From Mesorhizobium loti (GTDB taxonomy: Bacteria; Pseudomonadota; Alphaproteobacteria; Rhizobiales; Rhizobiaceae): a stretch of DNA of 64,000 nucleotides. The DNA lies in the NCBI GenBank assembly GCA_014189435.1, contig CP050293.1, positions 6,329,001-6,393,000 of the forward strand. The letters run 5' to 3'. Made by a program: the position numbers and the translations under genes. The notes under the pieces were generated by a model that was not told where the DNA came from, made no database searches, and worked only from the letters and a program-made list of their open reading frames with translations. How positions within the stretch are numbered: the stretch's first letter is position 1; each line of letters starts with the position of its first letter. Of the stretch, positions 52,841 to 61,339 are shown in pieces.

Positions 52841-53242
52841 TTATTCGGCGGTGGCGGCTTCGGCCTCGGCCGGTGCTGCTGCGGCGGCCGCAACGGCGGC
52901 TGCGGCGTCTTCCTGCGCCTTCTTCAGAAGGGCAGCGCGTTCCTGCGCCTTCTTGCCCGGCTCGGCCTTCTTCGGGTTGGAACGGGCGTCGCGCTTGACG
53001 AGGCCGGCCTCGTCGAGGAAGCGCAGCACGCGGTCGGTCGGCTGGGCGCCATGCGCCAGCCAATGCTTGACGCGGTCGGCATCGACCTTGACGCGCTCGC
53101 CGTCCTTGGGCAGCAGCGGGTTCCACGAGCCGATCGACTCGATGAACCGGCCGTCGCGCGGCGAACGGGCGTCGGCGATGACGACGTGGTAGTAAGGACG
53201 CTTCTTCGAGCCCGCACGGGCCAGTCGGATCTTCAAGGGCAT
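52841..53242 (-). CDS. rpsP: 30S ribosomal protein S16
   Basis: The 133 residues begin with the S16 core [20 protein letters not shown] and [20 protein letters not shown], followed by [20 protein letters not shown]. They end in a long Ala/Glu-rich tail (residues about 100-133), a usual extension in rhizobia. It is downstream of the chorismate mutase and ffh genes on the same strand and ends at a bidirectional terminator. The usual downstream partners rimM, trmD and rplS are not here. Confidence 0.95.
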   Translation of the reverse strand: MPLKIRLARAGSKKRPYYHVVIADARSPRDGRFIESIGSWNPLLPKDGERVKVDADRVKHWLAHGAQPTDRVLRFLDEAGLVKRDARSNPKKAEPGKKAQERAALLKKAQEDAAAAVAAAAAAPAEAEAATAE

Positions 53243-53281
53243 TTCTTTTCTCCTAAAAACTCTAAGTTCGTTGATTGGGTT

Positions 53282-53614
53282 TCAGTTGGTTTTCGTCACG
53301 CCGTTGGAAGTGGAAGCGGCGATCTGTTCGTGGTGGCGGATCACTTCGCGGACGACGAAGTTGAGGAATTTTTCCGCGAAATCCGGGTCGAGATGGGCAT
53401 CCTTCGCCAGCTGGCGAAGCCGGGCGATCTGCTGCTGCTCGCGTGCCGGGTCGGCCGGCGGCAGGCCATGCGTCGCCTTCAGCACGCCAACCGCCTTGGT
53501 GCAGCGGAAGCGCTCGGCCAGCATGTGGATAAGGGCCGCGTCGATGTTGTCGATCGAAGCACGATAGTCGGCCAGGATGGCGCGGGCGTCAGCCATATCT
53601 TTCTCTTCGTTCAT
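53282..53614 (-). CDS. Chorismate mutase (AroQ class)
   Basis: This 110-residue all-helical protein has ILADYRASIDNIDAALIHML, AERFRCTKAVGVLKATHGLP, PADPAREQQQIARLRQLAKD and FLNFVVREVIRHHEQIA. It retains the Arg, Lys and Gln positions expected of AroQ catalytic helices. It converts chorismate to prephenate for Phe/Tyr synthesis. ATG 53614 was chosen (TGAGGA upstream); the frame extends to 53638. It sits between ffh and rpsP, an arrangement common in Hyphomicrobiales. Confidence 0.85.
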   Translation of the reverse strand: MNEEKDMADARAILADYRASIDNIDAALIHMLAERFRCTKAVGVLKATHGLPPADPAREQQQIARLRQLAKDAHLDPDFAEKFLNFVVREVIRHHEQIAASTSNGVTKTN

Positions 53615-53621
53615 GGCGTCC

Positions 53622-55217
53622 TCACTTCTTCTTGCCAAGGCCGGGCAGCCCGCCGCCGCCCAGACCGGGAAGCCCCGGAAGTTTCATGCCGCCGGGCAGC
53701 CCGGGCAGGCCGCCGCCGGGAAGGCCTTTCATGCCGCTGCCGAGGCCGGCTGCCTGCGCCTGCTTCTGCAGAGCTTCGAGCTGCTTGGGGTCCATCTTCG
53801 ACAGGTCCGGCATACCGCCGCCCATCATGCCGCCCATGCCACCCGGCATCATGCCGCCGAGGCCCATCTTGTTGGCGAGACCGCCCATCATGCCGCGCAT
53901 CAGGCCGCCGCCTTTGCCCTTGCCGCCCATCGCCTTCATCATGTCGGCCATGCCGCGGTGCATCTTGAGCAGCTTGTTGATTTCGGCCGCGTCGGTGCCG
54001 GAACCGGCGGCGATGCGCTTCTTGCGCGAGTGCTTCAGCACATCCGGATTGGCGCGCTCGGCCTTGGTCATCGACGAGATGATGGCGAGCTGGCGGCCGA
54101 ACATCTTGTCGTCGAGGCCGGCGGCAGCCATCTGGTCCTTCATCTTGCCCATGCCAGGCATCATGCCCATGATGCCGCCCATGCCGCCCATTTTCGACAT
54201 CTGCTGAAGCTGGCTGGCGAGGTCGTTCAGGTCGAACTTGCCCGACTGCATCTTCTTGGCCATCGCCGCCGCCTGTTCGGCGTCGATGTTTTCGGCGGCC
54301 TTTTCGACGAGCGAGACAATGTCGCCCATGCCGAGGATGCGGTCGGCGATGCGCTTGGGGTGGAATTCCTCCAGCCCGTCCATCTTTTCGCCGGTGCCGA
54401 TCAGCTTGATCGGCTTGCCGGTGACGGCACGCATCGAAAGTGCCGCGCCACCGCGGCCGTCGCCGTCCATGCGGGTCAGCACGAGACCGGTGATGCCGAC
54501 GCGCTCGTCGAAGCTCTTGGCCAGGTTGACGGCGTCCTGGCCGGTCAGCGAATCGGCGACCAGCAGGATTTCGTGTGGGCTCGACACCTTCTTGATGTCG
54601 GCCATCTCGACCATCAGCGGCTCGTCGATATGGGTGCGGCCGGCGGTGTCGAGAATGACGACGTCATGGCCGCCGAGCTTGGCCGCCTGGACGGCACGGC
54701 GCGCGATGTCGACCGGCGACTGCCCGTCGATGATCGGCAGCGTGGCCACCTTGACCTGTTCGCCGAGCTGGCGAAGCTGCTCCTGCGCGGCGGGGCGCCG
54801 CGTGTCGAGCGAGGCCATCAGAACCTTCTTGTTCTGACGCTCGGAAAGGCGCTTGGCGATCTTGGCCGAAGTGGTCGTCTTGCCGGAACCTTGCAGGCCG
54901 ACCATCATGATGACGACCGGCGCCGGGGCATTGAGATCGATGGCGACGCCTTCGGCGCCGAGCATCTCGACCAGTTCGTCATGGACGATCTTGACGACCA
55001 TCTGGCCGGGCTTGATCGACTTGACCACGGCGGCGCCGACGGCCTTCTCGCGTACCTTGTCGGTGAAGGAGCGCACCACTTCCAGCGCCACGTCGGCTTC
55101 GAGCAGCGCACGGCGCACCTCGCGCAGTGCCGCCGAGACATCAGCCTCCGACAGGGCACCGCGGCCGGTCAGGCCGTTCAGGATGGAGCCAAGGCGCTCC
55201 TGAAGCGATTCAAACAT
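53622..55217 (-). CDS. ffh: Signal recognition particle protein Ffh
   Basis: The 531 residues start MFESLQERLGSILNGLTGRG with the N domain. The GTPase G domain has MVGLQGSGKTTTSAKIAKRL, LDTRRPAAQEQLRQLGEQVK, VILDTAGRTHIDEPLMVEM and TRMDGDGRGGAALSMRAVTG. The Met-rich M domain, with GMGDIVSLVEKAAE at its start and MKKMQSGKFDLND-like helices, ends in an unusually long Gly/Met/Pro-rich tail. It binds 4.5S RNA and signal sequences. ATG 55217 was chosen; the open frame to 55319 is not family-like. Confidence 0.95.
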   Translation of the reverse strand: MFESLQERLGSILNGLTGRGALSEADVSAALREVRRALLEADVALEVVRSFTDKVREKAVGAAVVKSIKPGQMVVKIVHDELVEMLGAEGVAIDLNAPAPVVIMMVGLQGSGKTTTSAKIAKRLSERQNKKVLMASLDTRRPAAQEQLRQLGEQVKVATLPIIDGQSPVDIARRAVQAAKLGGHDVVILDTAGRTHIDEPLMVEMADIKKVSSPHEILLVADSLTGQDAVNLAKSFDERVGITGLVLTRMDGDGRGGAALSMRAVTGKPIKLIGTGEKMDGLEEFHPKRIADRILGMGDIVSLVEKAAENIDAEQAAAMAKKMQSGKFDLNDLASQLQQMSKMGGMGGIMGMMPGMGKMKDQMAAAGLDDKMFGRQLAIISSMTKAERANPDVLKHSRKKRIAAGSGTDAAEINKLLKMHRGMADMMKAMGGKGKGGGLMRGMMGGLANKMGLGGMMPGGMGGMMGGGMPDLSKMDPKQLEALQKQAQAAGLGSGMKGLPGGGLPGLPGGMKLPGLPGLGGGGLPGLGKKK

Positions 55218-55507
55218 TCTTTTTCCTTTTCCCGAGCACCGGATGTGGTGCCGGAGAAATAATGCGTTCGCGCCGAGTGTCCAAGCAAAAGCCCGTGCAA
55301 GCGAAAAGCCAAAAAGCACCCGGGGGCGCTCAGCGCTGCCGGGTGTTGGCCTCCAGGATCGATTTACAGCACTTCACCTCAAAGAGGTTTCGGCGTCCTG
55401 GTCGGCTTGCTCGGAGGGATACTCGTCGCGGAATTCGGGGCGTGTAGACAGGAAATCGGCTGCAGAGTCAAGACGAGGGCCTTATCGCGTCGTTCTCCAG
55501 GCTGCAT
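55218..55507. other. Gene-free stretch upstream of ffh
   Basis: The ffh promoter should be here. The convergent-side CPBP gene ends at 55508. I see no coding frame with a ribosome site and no known RNA gene. Confidence 0.4.
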
Positions 55508-56470
55508 TCAGGCCGTGCTCGACTGGTCGGGCAACTCAGCGGCAACCCTCAGCGGCGAGCGCGGATGCAGCAGGAGCAAAATCGTCAGCAGGCTGCAGGC
55601 GATGCCGATGAAGGCGATGAGAACCGCATCATATGTCGTCCAGCCCGGGCCTTCGAGCGGCCTGGCGGTGAACAAAGCGAAGGAATTGTAGCTCTGCTGA
55701 TGCGAGATCAGGAGAAACCCGGTCAGATTGTTGCCGAGATGAGCACCCAGGGCGGCGCCGAGATTGCCGGTGGCATAGACGACAAGCGTCAGCAGCAGCG
55801 CGAAAGCGGCGATCGAGGCCAGCACGCAAGCGTTGATGGCGGGTGACGCGCTCGCACTCCAATGCAGCGAGGTGAACAGCAGGGCCGGCAACAGCGCCCA
55901 GATGACCGGGCTCCTGAACCGGTTGGCCAGGCCGCGCAGCAGATAGCCGCGAAAAAGCACCTCTTCCGACGAGGTCTGCAACAAGGTGAGCGCGGCGATC
56001 GGGATCGCGAACAGCAGCCAGGACGGCACGCTGATCGGGCCGCGCGCGATCTCAGGCTGCAAGAGATAGAGCAGGATCTCGGATAGGAGCGATGTGATCA
56101 GCACCGCGACCAGCCCCTTGAGGAAGCCCGGCCATGAAATACGACGGCTGACGCCGATCAGCGCCGACAGCTTCTCGCCATGCACCCAGCGCATGGCGAC
56201 CCAAAGGCCGATCCAGATGCCGGCGAACGAGACGAGCGCGGTGAGGATGCCGATGGGCGAGGCGAGGAAGCCCTGCATCACGCCCTCGGGTGGCGGAGCC
56301 GCTGGTGCCTGCGAGGTGAAGAATGCGTAGGTGCCGCCGAACAGCACGGCCGCGGTCGTGGCGGCCCAGAACAGGACCACGATCGCCGTTCCGAGGAAAA
56401 GCCGCGGCAAGGTCGTCCTGGCGTTCGGCGACTGCCTATAGCGCTCGAAGGCAGCCGAATCGATCGTCAC
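55508..56470 (-). CDS. CPBP family intramembrane metalloprotease (Abi-type)
   Basis: This 320-residue protein has eight hydrophobic segments and the CPBP/Rce1-like active-site motifs. These are SSEEVLFRGYLLRGL (EExxxR), FTSLHWSAS (FxxxH) and GAHLGNNLTGFLLI (HxxxN). Family members are membrane metalloproteases related to CAAX-prenyl proteases; the bacterial substrate is unknown. GTG 56470 is preferred: AAGGAG lies 8 bases upstream and it fits the family better than the frame to 56503. Confidence 0.85.
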   Translation of the reverse strand: MTIDSAAFERYRQSPNARTTLPRLFLGTAIVVLFWAATTAAVLFGGTYAFFTSQAPAAPPPEGVMQGFLASPIGILTALVSFAGIWIGLWVAMRWVHGEKLSALIGVSRRISWPGFLKGLVAVLITSLLSEILLYLLQPEIARGPISVPSWLLFAIPIAALTLLQTSSEEVLFRGYLLRGLANRFRSPVIWALLPALLFTSLHWSASASPAINACVLASIAAFALLLTLVVYATGNLGAALGAHLGNNLTGFLLISHQQSYNSFALFTARPLEGPGWTTYDAVLIAFIGIACSLLTILLLLHPRSPLRVAAELPDQSSTA

Positions 56471-56546
56471 GCTGGCTCCTTGGCCGATAGCACAGGGCTG
56501 CATGATCTATGAGATCGGGTGCTTGCGCGCAATCCTTTCCGGGGTT

Positions 56547-56727
56547 GCGCCGCCCCTCACCTGCCTGCCGGCATCCTCTCCCCGTATAGTGACGGGGAGA
56601 GGGGAGCTCTCATCGCCGATTTGGCCAATCACCAGCGTTGCAAGAAGCGCGCCGAGGTTGCGGCCAGCTTCCTTCTCCCCGTCACTATACGGGGAGAAGT
56701 GCCCGGCAGGGCGATGAGGGGCGGCGC
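56547..56727. repeat. RIME-like palindromic element, variant 'GTATAGTGACGGGG'
   Basis: Outer arms GCGCCGCCCCTCACCTGCCT and GGGCGATGAGGGGCGGCGC; inner arms TCTCCCCGTATAGTGACGGG and CCCGTCACTATACGGGGAGA. The loop GGCCAATCACCAGCGTTGCA matches that of the 36.5-kb element although the arms differ. Confidence 0.8.
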
Positions 56728-56776
56728 CAGCTTTGACAATTGGTGGTCTCCAACACAGGCGACCGCCGCCGCCGTA

Positions 56777-57382
56777 TCAGCGCACGACGTACATGATGCG
56801 CCGCGTCTGCGGATCGATCAGCGCCGGCTGGCCGTTCACATAGACATAGCGGTAGTTGTAATCCGGGATTTCGCGCAGCTCGACGGTGTCGGGCAAGGTG
56901 GCGCCGGTCACCACCTCGCCGTCGAGATAGACGGGGTCGAGGCGATGCGTGTCGACATAGGTTCTGATTTCGAGCGGGGGTGGGGGGAAGGCGTCCTCGA
57001 TCGGCTCACCGGCAACGATCGCGCCGGTATAGTCGGTCGAGTAGTCACCGATGTCGTCCGGCGGCGAGACGACAGTAACGCTGGAACCGTGCGGCCGCTG
57101 CGTCAGCACCACCCGGGTGCCGCTGAAATCTGCCGTCACATAGTCGGAATAGACCCAGCCCTGGCCGCCGGCCTCGGCGATGGTGCACCATTTGCTGTTT
57201 TCGATGCAGCCATTGAGCGTCGCCGACTGGCCGGCGGCGAGCACGCCGATGACAGGATATTGCGGACCAGGCCCGGCGCGGACGTTGAGATCGGTGACGG
57301 CGGAGACGGCGGTGTCGGCAAAGGCGGCGCCCGACATCGCGGTCAGCATTCCGGCGACAGCCGGAAACAATAGGGATTTCAT
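56777..57382 (-). CDS. Exported SH3-domain / DUF1236 protein
   Basis: The 201 residues comprise a signal peptide (SLLFPAVAGMLTAMSGAAFA), a bacterial SH3 domain (TDLNVRAGPGPQYPVIGVLA, WCTIAEAGGQGWVYSDYVTA) and two short DUF1236 units. The latter show the EIRTYVDTHRLDPVYLDGEV and VELREIPDYNYRYVYVNGQP pattern. It is periplasmic. Such proteins are thought to bind cell-wall or matrix components; the exact role is unknown. Confidence 0.9.
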   Translation of the reverse strand: MKSLLFPAVAGMLTAMSGAAFADTAVSAVTDLNVRAGPGPQYPVIGVLAAGQSATLNGCIENSKWCTIAEAGGQGWVYSDYVTADFSGTRVVLTQRPHGSSVTVVSPPDDIGDYSTDYTGAIVAGEPIEDAFPPPPLEIRTYVDTHRLDPVYLDGEVVTGATLPDTVELREIPDYNYRYVYVNGQPALIDPQTRRIMYVVR

Positions 57383-57445
57383 GATTTCTCTCCGTTTTCA
57401 TGGACCCTCGCCAGCGAAAACGGGTCAGTGGCTCATGCGTTCCCG

Positions 57446-58543
57446 CTAAAACGCCTGCGCCAGCTCACGATTTGTTCCCTGTTCTCCAGGCAAACCGGTC
57501 AGAAGTTCGTGAACGAAGGCCAATTTCCGCGCCGTGACGTCCGAAATGACGAAGGGGTAGAGGTCGGGCAGGCCCATGCAGCGGTTGATCGAATTGGAGG
57601 CTTCAGACAGCACCAGCCAGCGGGCAAGGATCTTTTCGAAAGGCTCGGGCTCGGTCGCCGGCTCTGAGGGGGCGGCCTGCAGCCCGCCGCCAGTGTCGCC
57701 TTGCGGCAAGTCGTTGGCCTCCACCGTTTCCAGCCTGCCGAGCGGAAAGTTCAGCGCGTGGACCATCTCCAGCGTGTCGGTGATGTGTAGATGGTGGGCC
57801 CAGGTTTCCGCCCAGTCCTCCCACGGATGCGAGGTGGCATAGGCCGAGATGTGGCCTTGCTGCCAATCGGGCGCGGCGCCATTGGCATAGTAGGCCTTCA
57901 GCGCCTGTTCGTAGTCGGCGCGATCGTCGCCGAACAGTGTGCGGAAAGCTTGGAGCCTTTGCGGATCGTCGCGGATCAGGCGGTCCCAGTAATAGTGGCC
58001 GAGTTCATGGCGGAAATGGCCGAGCAAGGTGCGATAATTCTCGCCCATCTCGACACGCCGCTTCTCGCGCTCCGCCGAGTCCGCTTCGGCGACGTTGAGC
58101 GTGATCAGGCCATTGTCGTGGCCGGTCAGGATGCGTTCGCCGCCGGGGCCGCCGCCGATCGGGTCGGCGAGGAAGTCGAAGGCCAGGCCGATCTCGTCGG
58201 CGGGGCTCTGCTTGGGCGCCACCGGCAGTCCGAAGGCCAGCAGCGAGTAGATGGCGCGCTTCTTCGCCGCCTCGACGCGGATCCAGCGGCGGCGATTGCC
58301 GTCGACGGAAAGGTTCGGGATCAGCTGGTTCAGCACGCAGGCGCGACAAAAGGCCTGTCCCGGCTCGGCCATCCAGTTGCAGGCGCATTCATCGGCATTG
58401 GTGCACTGGAAGATGCCATCGATATCAGACAGCGCAAAGCGGGCGTGCTCGGGATCGTAGAGCACGAGACTGCTGCAGTTCAGACACTGGGCGTTCTCGA
58501 AATAGATGCGGTGGCCGCAATGCGGGCAGTCGAAGAGCTTCAT
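57446..58543 (-). CDS. Zinc-ribbon zinc-binding metallopeptidase family protein
   Basis: The 365 residues start with zinc ribbons: CPHCGHRIYFENAQCLNCSS, then CTNADECACNW and CRACVLNQLIPNLS. A metallopeptidase-like domain follows with LLGHFRHELGHYYWDRLI (HExxH), DRADYEQALKAYYANGAAPD and PWEDWAETWAHHLHITDTLE. This matches the putative zinc-binding metallo-peptidase family. It is a cytosolic enzyme of unknown substrate. It stands alone on this strand between two envelope genes. Confidence 0.85.
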   Translation of the reverse strand: MKLFDCPHCGHRIYFENAQCLNCSSLVLYDPEHARFALSDIDGIFQCTNADECACNWMAEPGQAFCRACVLNQLIPNLSVDGNRRRWIRVEAAKKRAIYSLLAFGLPVAPKQSPADEIGLAFDFLADPIGGGPGGERILTGHDNGLITLNVAEADSAEREKRRVEMGENYRTLLGHFRHELGHYYWDRLIRDDPQRLQAFRTLFGDDRADYEQALKAYYANGAAPDWQQGHISAYATSHPWEDWAETWAHHLHITDTLEMVHALNFPLGRLETVEANDLPQGDTGGGLQAAPSEPATEPEPFEKILARWLVLSEASNSINRCMGLPDLYPFVISDVTARKLAFVHELLTGLPGEQGTNRELAQAF

Positions 58544-58907
58544 GTCGGTCTCAAACCTTCAGAGCCAGCATATGTGGGGCGGCACGTGCCCAACGCCAAC
58601 CGTCCACCGGCGTTCTGCATCTCTCGAACTGTTTGTTGGAACATGATCTTATTGGAAGACCGGATCCGCTTTTCGAGGATATGTCCTATTTCGCGCGCCT
58701 GGTCCTAGCGGCGGCAAGACCGGCCGAACCGGCGCCGATGATCACGACATCAACGTCTTCCATTGCGTCCCCCGCCACAATAATCACTTGATCGTAGGCA
58801 AATTCCCCTTCATTGGCCAGCGTAGCGCCGGGGGACGGTGACAATTGCGCGTTTCACTGGCAAATTCGCAACCGGGACGTGATTCAGGCAAATCAGGAGA
58901 GAAAAGC
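58544..58907. other. Intergenic stretch with a truncated flavoprotein start
   Basis: This 364-bp gap holds a small gene remnant (see 58686-58763) and the promoter of the transglycosylase gene. I see no other coding or RNA features. Confidence 0.5.
58686..58763 (-). pseudogene. N-terminal remnant of an FAD/NAD(P)-binding oxidoreductase gene
   Basis: The 25-codon minus-strand frame reads MEDVDVVIIGAGSAGLAAAR then TRRAK and a stop. It is the first beta-alpha unit (GxGxxG) of a FAD-dependent oxidoreductase of the pyridine-nucleotide disulfide group. A GGGGGA ribosome site is still in front of the ATG. The rest of the gene is missing, so this is a deletion remnant. Confidence 0.7.
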
Positions 58908-59705
58908 ATGGCATTACTTGCCAAGGGAAAGATGTTTGCATCGGCCGTGGTGGCGGTGCTTGCGCTGGCTACGGGCGCGCAGGCGGCGGCCAGCTGCGGC
59001 AAGACCGGCGCCGGATTCGAGGCTTGGAAGCCGGAGTTCGCCGCCGAGGCCAAGTCCGAAGGCGTGGGCCCCAAGGGTCTGGCCGCTCTGGCCGGCGCGA
59101 GCTACGCAACAAAGACGATCTCCGTCGACCGCGGCATCCACAAGGCGTTCAGCGGCTCGGTGGATGATTTCATGAAGCGCCGTGGCGGGGCCGCGATCAT
59201 TTCCAAGGGCCGGTCGCTGAAGAAGTCGAACGCGGCGCTGTTTTCCAAGATCGAAGCGAATTACGGCGTGTCGCCGGGTGTGTTGCTCGCCATCTGGGGT
59301 ATGGAAACCGGGTTCGGTTCCGCCATGGGCAACCAGAATACGGTTTCTGCCATTTTGACGCTTGCCTATGATTGCCGCCGTCCGGGTTTCTTTTACCCGC
59401 ATGCCATTGCGGCCCTGAAGCTGGTTGACCGCGGGGCGTTGACAGCCTCGTCCGTCGGCGCCGCGCATGGCGAGATTGGCCACACGCAGTTCCTGCCCGG
59501 AAATGTCTTGAAGTATGGCGTCGGCAGCGGAAACCTGCGCGACAAGGGCACTGCGCTGGCTTCCACCGCCAACTTCCTCAAGGGTCATGGCTGGCGTGCC
59601 GGTGCGAGCGCGAGTTCGAATATGGGCGCAATTGCCGGCTGGAATTCGGCGAGCGTCTATCAGCAGGCTATCGCCCGCATCGCCACCGCAATCGACGGCG
59701 ACTGA
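58908..59705 (+). CDS. Lytic murein transglycosylase (MltB/SLT_2 type)
   Basis: The 265 residues have a signal peptide (GKMFASAVVAVLALATGAQA) then an SLT_2 catalytic domain. It has SPGVLLAIWGMETGFGSAMG with the catalytic Glu, and AILTLAYDCRRPGFF, AHGEIGHTQFLPGNVLKYGV and AGWNSASVYQQAI. It cleaves peptidoglycan glycan strands with anhydro ends. There is no lipobox, so it is soluble periplasmic. The start is set by CAGGAGAGAAAAGC. A strong terminator follows. Confidence 0.9.
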   Translation: MALLAKGKMFASAVVAVLALATGAQAAASCGKTGAGFEAWKPEFAAEAKSEGVGPKGLAALAGASYATKTISVDRGIHKAFSGSVDDFMKRRGGAAIISKGRSLKKSNAALFSKIEANYGVSPGVLLAIWGMETGFGSAMGNQNTVSAILTLAYDCRRPGFFYPHAIAALKLVDRGALTASSVGAAHGEIGHTQFLPGNVLKYGVGSGNLRDKGTALASTANFLKGHGWRAGASASSNMGAIAGWNSASVYQQAIARIATAIDGD

Positions 59706-59730
59706 CAGAAATCTCCAGACTATTCGACGG

Positions 59731-59757
59731 AAAGCCCGGCCATGCGCCGGGCTTTCT
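59731..59757 (+). terminator. Rho-independent terminator of the transglycosylase gene
   Basis: Stem AAAGCCCGGC / GCCGGGCTTT with a 5-base loop, followed by CTCGTTCT, 25 bases after the stop codon. Confidence 0.85.
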
Positions 59758-59793
59758 CGTTCTGACATTCGGAATTGGCCGAGGTCTCCCAAC

Positions 59794-59980
59794 GTCGTCA
59801 TCCCTGGGCGGAGCAGGAGCGAAGCTCCGTCGCGGAGACCCTGGGATCCATGCCGTGACCTTTGCCACGGAGTGCAGCGGAGCTGAATTCTGCGCCGTAG
59901 CGGCGCCCAGAAGTCGCGGCATGGATCCTCGGGTCTGCGCCGCGTCGCTGCGCTCCTTGCTCCGCCCGTGGATGACGAAG
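59794..59980. repeat. Intergenic palindromic repeat, CTTCGTCATCC/GGATCCATGCCG family, copy 4
   Basis: Arms CGTCGTCATCCCTGGGCGGA and TCCGCCCGTGGATGACGAAG, with inner GGGATCCATGCCG and CGGCATGGATCC. The central GGAGCTGAATTCTGCGCC resembles the GGCAGAATTCTGAACC centre of copy 2, indicating two subfamilies of centres. Confidence 0.8.
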
Positions 59981-60095
59981 CGATGGGCGTTCCCTGCCAA
60001 TAGCCCAAGATGTTCGGTTCGTCGACGCACCGATCAAACTCTTGCGCCGGGGCGCATTTCACTTGGCTCAATAGAACCCGGCGCCGCGCCGCGTT

Positions 60096-60638
60096 CTATT
60101 TCACATCAAGCACGTAGGAACAGCCAGCCAGCGTCTTGCCGGGGTGTGACTCGACGGTCGAGACGTTGAGCTTGATGTCCGTGGAGAAGGTCAATCCCTC
60201 CGACTCTTCGGTGTTTTGGACAACAACTTTCTCGCCCAGGAATTTTTGCGGCGTCGAAAAAACGGCTACGATATCGAGCTCCCTGGCAAGCTCTGGCGCG
60301 GCAATGCCATCCAGCACGGCCATCGGCCCGGCAGCGGTAAAAACGATCGATCCTGTCTCGCGGTTGAACACGCGAATTTTGGCCGGCAGCTCGTATTGGC
60401 TGAGAAACGGATTGCCCGAGGCAACCTCCTTCCAGCCAAGCGTTTCAACGGCACCTGGTGCGCTGGACAGCCAAAGGGCAAAGTCGTTGTAGGCCGGAAC
60501 GTCGGCACGGCATTCGATTAGGGCGGGAAGGTCGAGGGCTGCGGGGTCAAAGTCGTCGGCTTTGGCGACAGCCAGGTTCGCCAGGACAGCCAGCGCGGGT
60601 AGGAAGCCGATTCCAAGAGTGGCCGAGCGGCTGGGCAT
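60096..60638 (-). CDS. Exported protein of unknown function
   Basis: The 180 residues have a signal peptide (LGIGFLPALAVLANLAVAKA) and a compact domain: DLPALIECRADVPAYNDFAL, GAVETLGWKEVASG, FLSQYELPAKIRVFNRETGS and KTLAGCSYVLDVK at the end. The two cysteines could be disulfide-linked. The family is not recognised. It lies 6 bp after another exported gene and is probably co-transcribed with it. Confidence 0.7.
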   Translation of the reverse strand: MPSRSATLGIGFLPALAVLANLAVAKADDFDPAALDLPALIECRADVPAYNDFALWLSSAPGAVETLGWKEVASGNPFLSQYELPAKIRVFNRETGSIVFTAAGPMAVLDGIAAPELARELDIVAVFSTPQKFLGEKVVVQNTEESEGLTFSTDIKLNVSTVESHPGKTLAGCSYVLDVK

Positions 60639-60644
60639 GTCACC

Positions 60645-61232
60645 TCAATAATGCGCGTAGCCGCTCAGCGGGCATTTCTGGGAAACGGGAACCTGGAAGG
60701 TGCCGTCGACACCGTTGCAGTTGCGGAACTTGGAGTTCCGCGGCGCCGGGGTAGCCGCCTTTGGCCTGCCCTCGATGACCATCGGGACTCCGGCAGCTTG
60801 CGAGTAGCTGCCGCCCAAGGGGCATTTCTGGGAAGCGAGAACCTCGAAGGAGCCAGTGATAACATTTGAGCAGGTGCGGAATTTGGAGTTCCGCGGTGCC
60901 GGGGGTTGCGTAGCGCCCTTCGACTTGCCCTTGATGACCATCCAGATTTCGGTCGGTTGGTCGAGTTGCAGGTTGTTTATGTCGGAATAGCTGATCCGCC
61001 CGCTGCGGAGCCCTTCGGCAATGCGCTGGCAAAACAGGGCCGGCATGCGCTCCTGCGAGACGCCCATGAAAGAGGCGATCTCGTGCTTGAACGTAAGGCC
61101 CCATGCTGCCTGGACAGCACTGACACACCCGCTCAAGTTCGCCTTCGGCTCGCGCTTGCCGGCTGCCTGCGAAGACTGGCTACCTGCAAAGACGACCGTC
61201 GCCACAAGCAGAAGAAGAACACCATTTTTCAC
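60645..61232 (-). CDS. Exported protein with duplicated C-terminal Cys motif
   Basis: This 195-residue protein starts at GTG 61232 behind GGAGGGG (8-base spacing). It has a signal peptide (KNGVLLLLVATVVFAGSQSS) and an N-terminal domain with CVSAVQAAWGLTFKHEIASF. Two tandem copies of about 45 residues follow, each with APRNSKFR-T/N-C and S-QKCPL. The repeats look like a small disulfide module. No family is recognised; the protein is periplasmic or outer-surface. Confidence 0.7.
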   Translation of the reverse strand: MKNGVLLLLVATVVFAGSQSSQAAGKREPKANLSGCVSAVQAAWGLTFKHEIASFMGVSQERMPALFCQRIAEGLRSGRISYSDINNLQLDQPTEIWMVIKGKSKGATQPPAPRNSKFRTCSNVITGSFEVLASQKCPLGGSYSQAAGVPMVIEGRPKAATPAPRNSKFRNCNGVDGTFQVPVSQKCPLSGYAHY

Positions 61233-61339
61233 TGTCAAAACCCCTCCATCCCGCAAGAGACCTAAGATGAAGCCGCCGAAAGGTCAAACAGGAACGTCTC
61301 CGAAGTCGTTTGATTTTCTTTATATTAGTAGCATCAAAT

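Noticed and set aside
53577-55262. A 561-codon plus-strand frame opposite ffh
   Set aside because: It is a mirror of the Gly/Met-rich Ffh gene and has no domain resemblance.
16377-56727. CRISPR array formed by the recurring palindromes
   Set aside because: Copies are kilobases apart, differ in arms and have no regular spacers or cas genes.
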